Shown here: positions 56,509 to 64,000 of the stretch, piece by piece
Layout of the letters: the number at the start of each line of letters is the position of its first letter
Numbering within the stretch: the first letter of the stretch is position 1
Assembly (NCBI GenBank): GCA_020725385.1
Contig: DYFC01000054.1
Coordinates: 58,555 to 122,554, forward strand
Reading direction: 5' to 3'
DNA from: Nitrospira japonica
GTDB lineage: Bacteria; Nitrospirota; Thermodesulfovibrionia; Thermodesulfovibrionales; SM23-35
DNA: 64,000 nt
Made by a program: the position numbers and the translations under genes
The notes under the pieces: model-generated
Database searches by the model: none
What the model saw: the letters and a program-made list of their open reading frames with translations, nothing else
What the model was told of the DNA's origin: nothing

Positions 56509-57324
56509 CTATTTTAATAAAGTCTTTTTTCTTAAACTCCTGCACCGGCAGGTTTTTTTATTTCTGTTTTTAACTTTTCTTAAGCTTTCAACAATAATCC
56601 TGCCCATATTTATAGCTTCATTGTAAAAAATTTTTTTTAATTCTTTATGACTCCAATCCGGTTTAATTCCTTCTGCCCTATTTACAATTAAATATATACC
56701 TCCATAACAGGCTCCTATCTCACGTGCAAGATATACTTCAGGACATAAACTCTGACCGATTACATCTCCGCCAAGCTTTTCGATCATTCTAACTTCAGCA
56801 GGGCTTTCAAAATGCTTTCCATCTGTAACAGCGTATATTCCCTTATGAGTATTCCTCTCAGGAAATAGATCGGATACTGTTTTTTCAATAATCTGTGAAA
56901 GAGCAGGGCATATCGGATCTCGCATTATTAAAAGATATTTATCAGTAAGATGAATATCTTTTCTCAGCGAGAAATCAAGATAATCATCAGGTATAATAAA
57001 ATCGCAAAGATTGAAGTTTCTGTTTATTGCTCCAACTCCGCCTTCAACAATAATATCTTTAACTCCTGCTTTTTCAAATACCCAGAATATTTGAAGCGAG
57101 GCATCGGCACGTTTAACACCCTTTCTCCAGCCATGCATCTTGAGTGTTATAATAGGCTCTCCGTCTATTTCAAAAAATGTAAATTCAGGTGAATCTCCAA
57201 AAGGAGTAGGATACATCCGCTTTTCTAAGACTTTTATACCCTTTATTTTTAAGTCTTCTGGAAAATTTAACGAATAGGTGCTTGAGCCACCAATAAATGC
57301 AATATTCGTTTTAATTAAAGACAT
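56509..57324 (-). CDS. MTAP-family purine nucleoside phosphorylase, likely futalosine-pathway associated
   Basis: IAFIGGSSTYSLNFPEDLKI; DIIVEGGVGAINRNFNLCDFIIPDDYLDF; TDGKHFESPAEVRMIEKLGGDVIGQSLCPEVYLAREIGACYGGI. Confidence 0.8.
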   Translation of the reverse strand: MSLIKTNIAFIGGSSTYSLNFPEDLKIKGIKVLEKRMYPTPFGDSPEFTFFEIDGEPIITLKMHGWRKGVKRADASLQIFWVFEKAGVKDIIVEGGVGAINRNFNLCDFIIPDDYLDFSLRKDIHLTDKYLLIMRDPICPALSQIIEKTVSDLFPERNTHKGIYAVTDGKHFESPAEVRMIEKLGGDVIGQSLCPEVYLAREIGACYGGIYLIVNRAEGIKPDWSHKELKKIFYNEAINMGRIIVESLRKVKNRNKKTCRCRSLRKKTLLK

Positions 57325-58375
57325 TTAAAATATTAAACTCCGTATCCCTTAGCGCGGGTATTTTTCCTGCATTTTTTATTAAATCAACCATCTCATCAAC
57401 AGTCATTTTATATGAAACACCTGCTGCTTTTACAACATTTTCTTCGATCATTATACTGCCGAGATCATTTGCTCCAAAATGAAGACACATCTGCCCTATA
57501 TCTTTTCCCTGTGTAACCCATGACCCCTGAATATTAGTGAAATTATCAAGAAACAATCTGCTTATTGAGAGCATTTTTAGATATTCAAAGGATGAAACTG
57601 ATCTGCCTCCCAATTTTGTATTCCCAGGTTGAAATGTCCAAGGGATAAATGAAATAAAGCCATTGGTTTTATCTTGCAAATCTCTTATTTTTCTAAGATG
57701 TTCTATTCTATCTTCAATACTTTCAACAGTTCCGATCATCATTGTAGCAGTAGTTTTTAATCCAAGAGAATGCCCAGCTTCCATAACTTCAAGCCATTGT
57801 TGTGACATTATTTTTTTTGGACTTACACGTTGTCTTACATGATCAACAAGTATTTCTGCACCACCTCCTGGGAGGGAATCAAGTCCTGCTGAGATTAGCT
57901 CTTTGAGAGTGTCTTGAATTGATAATCCTGATATTTCTGCAAGATATGCTACTTCTGGAGGAGATAGGCTATGAATCCTGATATTGTAATTTTTCTTGAT
58001 TTCTTTAAACATATTAATGTAAAAATCAAGCTTAAGATCAGGATTGATTCCACCCTGAAGCATTACCTGTGTGCCCGAGAGTTCTATTGTTTCCTCAATC
58101 TTTTTGTTGATCTCATCCTGTGTTAATACATAGGCTTCAGGATGACCTTTTGGACGATAAAAAGCACAGAATAAGCATTCATTTCTACAAACATTTGTAT
58201 AATTGATATTACGGTCTATCTGGAATGTAGCAATTCCTTCAGGATGTTTTATTTTGCACAAAGTGTCAGCCGCATTTGCAAGTTCAAGCAAATCAGCTTC
58301 TTTAAATAAAAAAACTGCTTCATCCGGTGTAATACGTTCTTTTATTGATTTATCGATTATTATCGAAACATTCAT
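57311..58375 (-). CDS. mqnC: Radical SAM cyclic dehypoxanthinyl futalosine synthase
   Basis: CRNECLFCAFYRPKGHPEAYVLTQDEI; QVMLQGGINPDLKLDFY; SLPGGGAEILVDHVRQRVSPKK; FISFIPWTFQPGNTKL. Confidence 0.9.
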   Translation of the reverse strand: MNVSIIIDKSIKERITPDEAVFLFKEADLLELANAADTLCKIKHPEGIATFQIDRNINYTNVCRNECLFCAFYRPKGHPEAYVLTQDEINKKIEETIELSGTQVMLQGGINPDLKLDFYINMFKEIKKNYNIRIHSLSPPEVAYLAEISGLSIQDTLKELISAGLDSLPGGGAEILVDHVRQRVSPKKIMSQQWLEVMEAGHSLGLKTTATMMIGTVESIEDRIEHLRKIRDLQDKTNGFISFIPWTFQPGNTKLGGRSVSSFEYLKMLSISRLFLDNFTNIQGSWVTQGKDIGQMCLHFGANDLGSIMIEENVVKAAGVSYKMTVDEMVDLIKNAGKIPALRDTEFNILNVFN

Positions 58376-58383
58376 GTAGACTC

Positions 58384-59223
58384 TTACCTTTTTATATCTT
58401 GATATATATCGAAAAACTCAAGCTCTGGAATGTAGCTGAGTTCTCCTATTTCCGCAGCTTTGTTATAAAAGAAAAGTAATCCTTTTTGATATTCTTCCTC
58501 GAATCCAAAGTGTAAAGACCTGAAATATTCCATCATGGAATTGGAACTGAATGGTTCCCAGCGTTCGGCATAATCAGATATTTCCTGCAAATGGTCCATT
58601 GAATAGTCCATTGATTTTTTGAAAAGATCAAAAACATATTTGCACAATTCTTTCTTATTTATAGCAAAGTCTTTATTTATAGCCCAAACAGCATAAACCA
58701 TCTTATGACCTGTAAGTTTATTCCATTCATACCCGAGATCGTAAACATACATGCTTTTCCCGTTTAAATAATACTTTAGTGCAACATCTCCTATGAGCAA
58801 ACAAGCGTCTGATTCTGAAAGCATCTTCTCTGGTTCTGGAGGTGCTACGAAATACTCAGGCTTTATATTATAAGCATTAAATATTAATTTTAATAAGACA
58901 TGGGACGTTGCAGAAGTGCTTGTTAAAGCAATCTTTTTCCCTGGTAGCCTGTCGAGAGGATAGCGGCTCAAAAGAATAATGCTTTTAACTTCCTTATCAG
59001 AGCTTACTGTAAAATCAGGGAAAAGCATTAGTGACTTATAATTGCGGGCATATTCTATTGATGAAATTGGTGAAATATCAAGTTTTCCATTTATAAGAAG
59101 ATTATTCAGTTCAGTCGGATTTCCTTTAATAAGTTCAATATCAAGCAATGCATGACTTTTAACAAGTCCATAGTATAAAGGAAGACAGTTTAAAAATTGT
59201 ATATGTCCAACTCTCGGTTTCAA
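58384..59223 (-). CDS. mqnA: Chorismate dehydratase (futalosine pathway)
   Basis: RVGHIQFLNCLPLYYGL; LLINGKLDISPISSIEYARNY; LTSTSATSHVLLKLIF; LGYEWNKLTGHKMVYAVWAI. Confidence 0.9.
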   Translation of the reverse strand: MKPRVGHIQFLNCLPLYYGLVKSHALLDIELIKGNPTELNNLLINGKLDISPISSIEYARNYKSLMLFPDFTVSSDKEVKSIILLSRYPLDRLPGKKIALTSTSATSHVLLKLIFNAYNIKPEYFVAPPEPEKMLSESDACLLIGDVALKYYLNGKSMYVYDLGYEWNKLTGHKMVYAVWAINKDFAINKKELCKYVFDLFKKSMDYSMDHLQEISDYAERWEPFSSNSMMEYFRSLHFGFEEEYQKGLLFFYNKAAEIGELSYIPELEFFDIYQDIKR

Positions 59224-59233
59224 CTCAAACTCC

Positions 59234-60322
59234 TTAATTCTTATAGATTTTGATGAAGTTATATAAAGTATCTCTTTCTACAGGGATTCTGCCAGCCTCA
59301 TAAATAAGTTGAAGAAGTTCTTCTTTGGTAATTGACTGCTCTGTTTCGGCTCCTGCTGCATGTGTTATTTTTTCTTCAACTACAGTGCCATCAAGGTCAT
59401 CTACTCCAAACAATAGAGATAATTGCGCAACCTTTAACCCGAGCATTATCCAGAAAGCTTTAATATGCGGAAAATTATCAAGAACAAGTCTTGATACTGC
59501 AAGCATTTTAAGGCTCTCAAAAGCAGAAGGTTTTTTATATTGAGTTAGCTGAGTATTCTGTGGATGAAATGGTAACGGGATAAAAGATTGAAATCCTGAT
59601 GTTTCATCTTGAAGCTCTCTTAATCTTAAAAGGTGGTCAATTCTTTCTTCAATTGTTTCGATATGGCCGAAAAGCATTGTAGCATTTGATTTCAAGCCAA
59701 GTGAATGGGCTGTTCTCATAACTTCAAGCCATTCATCTGCAGTTGCTTTTTTTGAGCAAACAGCTTCCCTAACTCTATGATTCAATATCTCTGCTCCTCC
59801 TCCTGGAAGTGAGCCCAATCCTGAGTTTTTCAGGGTTGTTAGAACTTCCTTGATTGAAAGACCTGATATTTTTGAGAAATAAGCAATTTCAACAGCAGTG
59901 AATGCTTGAATATGAACCTCAGGCATAAGATTTTTTAAACATGATAAAACATCAACATAATATTGAAATGGAAAATCAGGATGAAGCCCGCTTACAATGT
60001 GAAATTCTGTTATTCCGATATCCATTGCAGAACGAGCTATTTTTTCAACTTCATCTAAAGACATTGCATAGGCATCAGCATCTCCTTTATCTCTGCTAAA
60101 AGCACAGAATTTGCAACGGGAGACACAGATATTTGTAAGATTAATATGACGGTTTACATTAAAAAAAACGTAATCGCCTGATTTTTTCTTCCTTACTTTA
60201 TCAGCAAGCCGAGCAATTGATAATATGTCATTTGATTCCATAAGAGCTGCTGAATCCTCTTTTGTGAGACGAATGTTCTTATCAACTTTTTCTGATATTT
60301 CTTCAAAAATTTTATGTGACAT
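59234..60322 (-). CDS. mqnE: Radical SAM aminofutalosine synthase
   Basis: CVSRCKFCAFSRDKGDADAYAMSLDEV; EFHIVSGLHPDFPFQYYVDVL; SLPGGGAEILNHRVREAVCSKKATADEWLEVMRTAHSLGLKSNATMLFGHIET. Confidence 0.9.
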   Translation of the reverse strand: MSHKIFEEISEKVDKNIRLTKEDSAALMESNDILSIARLADKVRKKKSGDYVFFNVNRHINLTNICVSRCKFCAFSRDKGDADAYAMSLDEVEKIARSAMDIGITEFHIVSGLHPDFPFQYYVDVLSCLKNLMPEVHIQAFTAVEIAYFSKISGLSIKEVLTTLKNSGLGSLPGGGAEILNHRVREAVCSKKATADEWLEVMRTAHSLGLKSNATMLFGHIETIEERIDHLLRLRELQDETSGFQSFIPLPFHPQNTQLTQYKKPSAFESLKMLAVSRLVLDNFPHIKAFWIMLGLKVAQLSLLFGVDDLDGTVVEEKITHAAGAETEQSITKEELLQLIYEAGRIPVERDTLYNFIKIYKN

Positions 60323-60339
60323 AATTTAAAACCTCACAA

Positions 60340-60957
60340 TTAATAATTTTTGTTATTTCTCCAACCTTTTAACAAATTGTGGTTAATGCCCAGTAAGTTC
60401 AGAACTTTTGCTACAACAAAATCAATGACATCCTCAATTTTTTTAGGATGATGATAAAATGCAGGCATAGCAGGTAATATAATTCCACCTGCTTTTGTAA
60501 CTCTAACCATGTTTTCGAGATGTATCAAACTAAAAGGAGTTTCGCGTACAACAAGAATTAATTTTCTTCTTTCTTTAAGAGCTACATCAGCGGTTCTTTC
60601 AAGAAGATTTGTAGAAATTCCACTAGCAATTGATGCAAGTTTTCCCATACTGCATGGGATTATTATAAGTGCATCAAAAGGATTTGAACCACTCATGAAA
60701 GGAGCTTCAAAATTGTTGTTATCCCAGATTCTTAAGAAGTTTTTGCATAAAGGAAGCTTACTTTTTAATTCTTTATCATTGGATATGTCCACTTCTTCTT
60801 TTAAAACCATTCTACCAGCATTTGTAATTATCAAATCAACATTATGCTTTTGCAGACAGAGTTCACGGATTAAATGGATACCATAAATACTACCGCTTGC
60901 TCCTGTTATACCAACAATATAATTAGCCACCTGTACTCCTTTTTGAAATAATTTCAA
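60340..60957 (-). CDS. ubiX: UbiX-family flavin prenyltransferase
   Basis: YIVGITGASGSIYGIHLIREL; IIIPCSMGKLASIASGISTNLLERTADVALKERRKLILVVRETPFSLIHLENM. Confidence 0.93.
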   Translation of the reverse strand: MKLFQKGVQVANYIVGITGASGSIYGIHLIRELCLQKHNVDLIITNAGRMVLKEEVDISNDKELKSKLPLCKNFLRIWDNNNFEAPFMSGSNPFDALIIIPCSMGKLASIASGISTNLLERTADVALKERRKLILVVRETPFSLIHLENMVRVTKAGGIILPAMPAFYHHPKKIEDVIDFVVAKVLNLLGINHNLLKGWRNNKNY

Positions 60958-61819
60958 TCAAAGCGAAGGAAAACATTATGACACTTATAACACCATTCAT
61001 CGTAAAAAAAACCATATTAAGTCTTGATAAATCATTTTGCTTAATAATCAGATTTTCATAAGCAAGCAATATTCCCGAGATTGCAACTCCTGTAAAATAA
61101 AAAGTTCCAAGATTAAGTCTTATACCTACCCATATGAGCAAAATCACAGAACTTATATGAAGGATTTTGGTAAGTACCAGTGAATTATTAATGCCAAATT
61201 TTGCAGGAATTGAATAAAGTTTATTCTTGCGGTCAAAATCAATGTCCTGCAAAGCATAGAATATATCAAAACCAGCTACCCAAAATAAGACTGCTGCCCC
61301 TATAATGATAGGCTCCAAACTTATTTTATTAGTTATTGCAACCCATGCACCAATAGGAGCGAGACCAAGACATAAACCTAAAACAAAGTGAGAAAGCCAT
61401 GTGAATCTTTTTGTGTAAGGATATATAACAAAGGGGATTACAACAAAAGGCCATAGATAACGGCATATTGGAGCAAGCTGATAAACAGCTATTAAAAATA
61501 TAGTGAGGCTGATTATAGAAAAAAGAACTACATTTGAAACTGACAATAAACCTTTTGGCAATGCCCTATTAGCTGTTCGTGGATTTCTTCTATCAATATC
61601 AATATCTATCAAACGGTTTAATGCCATTGCAAAGCTTCTTGCGCCAACCATCGCAATTGTTATCCATAGTATTGTCATAAAATCAGGAACTTTCTTTTCA
61701 GCAAGAAATGCGCCTAAATAAGCAAAAGGAAGGGCAAAAATGCTGTGTTGAAACTTAATCATCTCAAGATAGATTTTTATCTTATTCAAGTCCGTATTCC
61801 TTCCAGCGTCTTTCAACAA
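60923..61819 (-). CDS. ubiA: UbiA-family prenyltransferase
   Basis: ALNRLIDIDIDRRNPRTANRALPKG; DIDFDRKNKLYSIPAKFG; polytopic. Confidence 0.92.
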   Translation of the reverse strand: MLKDAGRNTDLNKIKIYLEMIKFQHSIFALPFAYLGAFLAEKKVPDFMTILWITIAMVGARSFAMALNRLIDIDIDRRNPRTANRALPKGLLSVSNVVLFSIISLTIFLIAVYQLAPICRYLWPFVVIPFVIYPYTKRFTWLSHFVLGLCLGLAPIGAWVAITNKISLEPIIIGAAVLFWVAGFDIFYALQDIDFDRKNKLYSIPAKFGINNSLVLTKILHISSVILLIWVGIRLNLGTFYFTGVAISGILLAYENLIIKQNDLSRLNMVFFTMNGVISVIMFSFALIEIISKRSTGG

Positions 61820-63227
61820 GCTTTTTTATGTCTTCAGACATATGAATTTCATCAGGCCATTCTCTCTGATAACCTTCTTCTTTCCATTTCTTTGTCGCAT
61901 CTACTCCCATCTTTGCTCCGTATAAAGGCCGTGGCGCAGAATGATCAAGGACATCGAGAGGACCTTCGGATATTAAAATATCTCTTGCAGGATCAACATT
62001 ATTGAAAGCTTTCCAGGCTGCTACGGAAGTATTCTGCACATCCACATCTTCATCATAAATGAATATGAATTTTGTAAACATCATCTGACCGAGTCCCCAT
62101 ATCGCATTTATTATTTTTCTTGCATGCATCGGGAAAGATTTTTTTATTGAAATTAAAGCACAGTTATGGAAGACTCCCTCCAATGGAAGATTTACATCCA
62201 CAATCTCAGGAAACTGCATTTTTATGAATGGAAGAAACAATCTCTCCGTTGCTTTTCCCATGTAACAATCTTCCATCGGTGGTTTGCCAACAATTGTTGC
62301 AGGATAAATTGGATTTTTTCTCTGAGTGATGCATGTAATATGAAAAACAGGATATGGCGCTGCTATTGAATAATATCCTGTATGGTCCCCAAAAGGTCCT
62401 TCAATTCTTTCATCACCAGCCTGTACATAACCTTCAAGAATAATTTCAGCATTAGCAGGAACTAATAAATTAACAGTTTTTGCTTTAACTACCTCAACAG
62501 GCTTTCCCCTTAAAAATCCTGCAAAAAATAGTTCCTCTATGTTGTATGGCAAAGGAGCTGTTGCTGCAAATATTGTAACAGGATCTCCACCAATTGCAAC
62601 AGCAACCTCCATCTTTCTGTTATTTTTTATAGTCTTTCTGAAATTTACTGCTCCATCATGGTGAGTATGCCAGTGCATACCTGTTGATTTCTCATCAAAA
62701 ACCTGCATTCTGTACATGCCAAGATTCTGCTTGCCTGTATCAGGATCTTTGGTAACAACAAGAGGCAAAGTTATGAATCTTCCTGCATCATCAGGCCATG
62801 TCTTTAGCACAGGATAATCAAATAACGAAAAATCTTTATCTTTTACAATTTCCTGACAGGGAGCTTTTTTTACTTCCTTAGGCTTTGAAGAACTTAATTT
62901 ATAAAGATCAAAAAGCACTTCAAGTTTTTGCTTAAGTTTCATTTCAGGGTCAGGCTTAAGAAGCGAAGAAAATTTATTTTCGATCTCCTTAAAATTATCA
63001 AAACCCAAAGCCCATGCCATACGCTGATAAGACCCGAAAAGATTAATAGCAACAGGATATTTTGAGCCCCTTACATTTTCGAAAAAAAGAGCAGGTCCAT
63101 TTTTCTTCGAAACTCTGTCAGTAATTTCTGAAATCTCAAGTACAGAATCAACCTCGGTCTTTATACGTTTAAGCTCTTTCTTCTTTTCAAGAAAATCTAT
63201 AAATTCTCTTAAATCATTAAAAATCAT
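61782..63227 (-). CDS. ubiD: UbiD-family decarboxylase
   Basis: MIFNDLREFIDFLEKKKELKRI; MYRMQVFDEKSTGMHWHTHHDGA; EGPFGDHTGYYS; YDEDVDVQNTSVAAWKAFNNVDPARDI. Confidence 0.93.
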   Translation of the reverse strand: MIFNDLREFIDFLEKKKELKRIKTEVDSVLEISEITDRVSKKNGPALFFENVRGSKYPVAINLFGSYQRMAWALGFDNFKEIENKFSSLLKPDPEMKLKQKLEVLFDLYKLSSSKPKEVKKAPCQEIVKDKDFSLFDYPVLKTWPDDAGRFITLPLVVTKDPDTGKQNLGMYRMQVFDEKSTGMHWHTHHDGAVNFRKTIKNNRKMEVAVAIGGDPVTIFAATAPLPYNIEELFFAGFLRGKPVEVVKAKTVNLLVPANAEIILEGYVQAGDERIEGPFGDHTGYYSIAAPYPVFHITCITQRKNPIYPATIVGKPPMEDCYMGKATERLFLPFIKMQFPEIVDVNLPLEGVFHNCALISIKKSFPMHARKIINAIWGLGQMMFTKFIFIYDEDVDVQNTSVAAWKAFNNVDPARDILISEGPLDVLDHSAPRPLYGAKMGVDATKKWKEEGYQREWPDEIHMSEDIKKLVERRWKEYGLE

Positions 63228-63850
63228 TTTCTTTCTCCAATAAGTCCTGATTTAAAAATATCTTTTAAAGTCTTAGCTGCGCTAAAAAGCGAAAATTTAA
63301 AGGCTCTGCTTTTTTCAGCTTTTGATTCACTCAGAACCCAGCTTAATAATATTCCCTGCGCTGCACCAAATATAATCATTCTTGCAACACGTGTATCGAG
63401 ATTCTTTTTGTATAACCCTTTATTCTTCCCTTCAATTAAAACAGATTCAATAATATCGAGAAATTCAACTATTCTATTGATTGTGTAATTATTCAGGAAA
63501 ATATTGCTCTGTTTCATATCAATCATAAAAAGTTCTGCAAGATGCCTATTTTTTCTAAACATACTTACAATGGATGTAAAAATAGCTTTTAATTTATCAT
63601 TAGGGTCTTCAATCCTGTCGATTTTCTTTCTTATATCATTAATAATGATGTTCCATTTTTCATCAAAGAGAGCGAGCAGAAGCTCCTCTTTACTTTGAAA
63701 ATAATTATACAGGGTGCCTTCAGCCACTCCTGCTTCAGCAGCTATTTCAGCGACTTTAGTATCAGAATAGCCCCGCTTTGCGAATGTTCTAAGGGCAGCA
63801 TCAAGAATTAAAGAACGTTTGTCATTTATCTTCTTGTTAAATATTTTCAT
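63224..63850 (-). CDS. TetR/AcrR-family transcriptional regulator (likely start at 63850 rather than ORF-track 63901)
   Basis: RSLILDAALRTFAKRGYSDTKVAEIAAEAGVAEGTLYNYFQSKEELLLALF. Confidence 0.9.
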   Translation of the reverse strand: MKIFNKKINDKRSLILDAALRTFAKRGYSDTKVAEIAAEAGVAEGTLYNYFQSKEELLLALFDEKWNIIINDIRKKIDRIEDPNDKLKAIFTSIVSMFRKNRHLAELFMIDMKQSNIFLNNYTINRIVEFLDIIESVLIEGKNKGLYKKNLDTRVARMIIFGAAQGILLSWVLSESKAEKSRAFKFSLFSAAKTLKDIFKSGLIGERK

Positions 63851-63856
63851 GCTTTT

Positions 63857-63878
63857 ATTGAGTGAGTGCTCACTCAAT
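63857..63878. promoter_or_regulatory. TetR-type palindromic operator upstream of tetR-ubiD
   Basis: ATTGAGTGAG-TG-CTCACTCAAT, perfect 10-bp arms with 2-nt centre. Confidence 0.8.
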
Positions 63879-64000
63879 TTTAATGTATACAAATCCTTCA
63901 AGTCAATGATTCGAATTGCCTCATCAAAAATCTAACTGAAACTGATTCATTGCCTCATTTAAAAATCTAAATGAAATAGAAAGACATTACAAGGATTAAA

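Overview
The window reads as a chromosomal segment of a dissimilatory sulfite-reducing bacterium; a Nitrospirota-like origin is an inference from gene content, not proven. There are four blocks. (1) 1-4633, minus strand: outer-membrane biogenesis (lpxD partial, two OmpH/Skp-like proteins, bamA). (2) ~4.7-21.5 kb: an essentially complete reductive Dsr locus (dsrA-dsrB-dsrD, TPR and YkgJ-type proteins, FmdB-like zinc ribbon, dsrN/cbiA, dsrC, RsbRD_N-like protein, dsrMKJOP, ferredoxin), then a DedA protein and a TusA-like protein. (3) ~21.6-55.4 kb, minus strand: a contractile-injection-system locus of the extracellular (eCIS/Afp/PVC-like) type with sheath, two tube proteins, LysM, gpD/gpV-like spike parts, PAAR, gp25, two baseplate-J proteins, a tail-protein-I/NHL fusion, Pvc16-like DUF4255, an AAA+ ATPase and two DUF4157 proteins. 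Its downstream flank looks like cargo or accessory genes (zincin metalloproteases, chitosanase-like/PG-binding protein, metallophosphoesterase, PKD protein, GH13 amylase, amidohydrolase). (4) ~55.8-63.9 kb, minus strand: a futalosine-type menaquinone cluster (ubiE/menG, MTAP-family phosphorylase, mqnC, mqnA, mqnE, ubiX, ubiA, ubiD) with a TetR regulator and a perfect palindromic operator. Most notable signals: a single in-frame TGA splitting a DUF4157/OmpA-like/zincin gene; a shared N-terminal 'F(L/M)xK..GN.....LL' motif in three candidate cargo proteins; a degenerate HExxH-less zincin copy; a helix-hairpin-helix-like insertion in a baseplate protein; and many degenerate 7/8/9-nt tandem repeats plus coding palindromic repeats within the eCIS locus.
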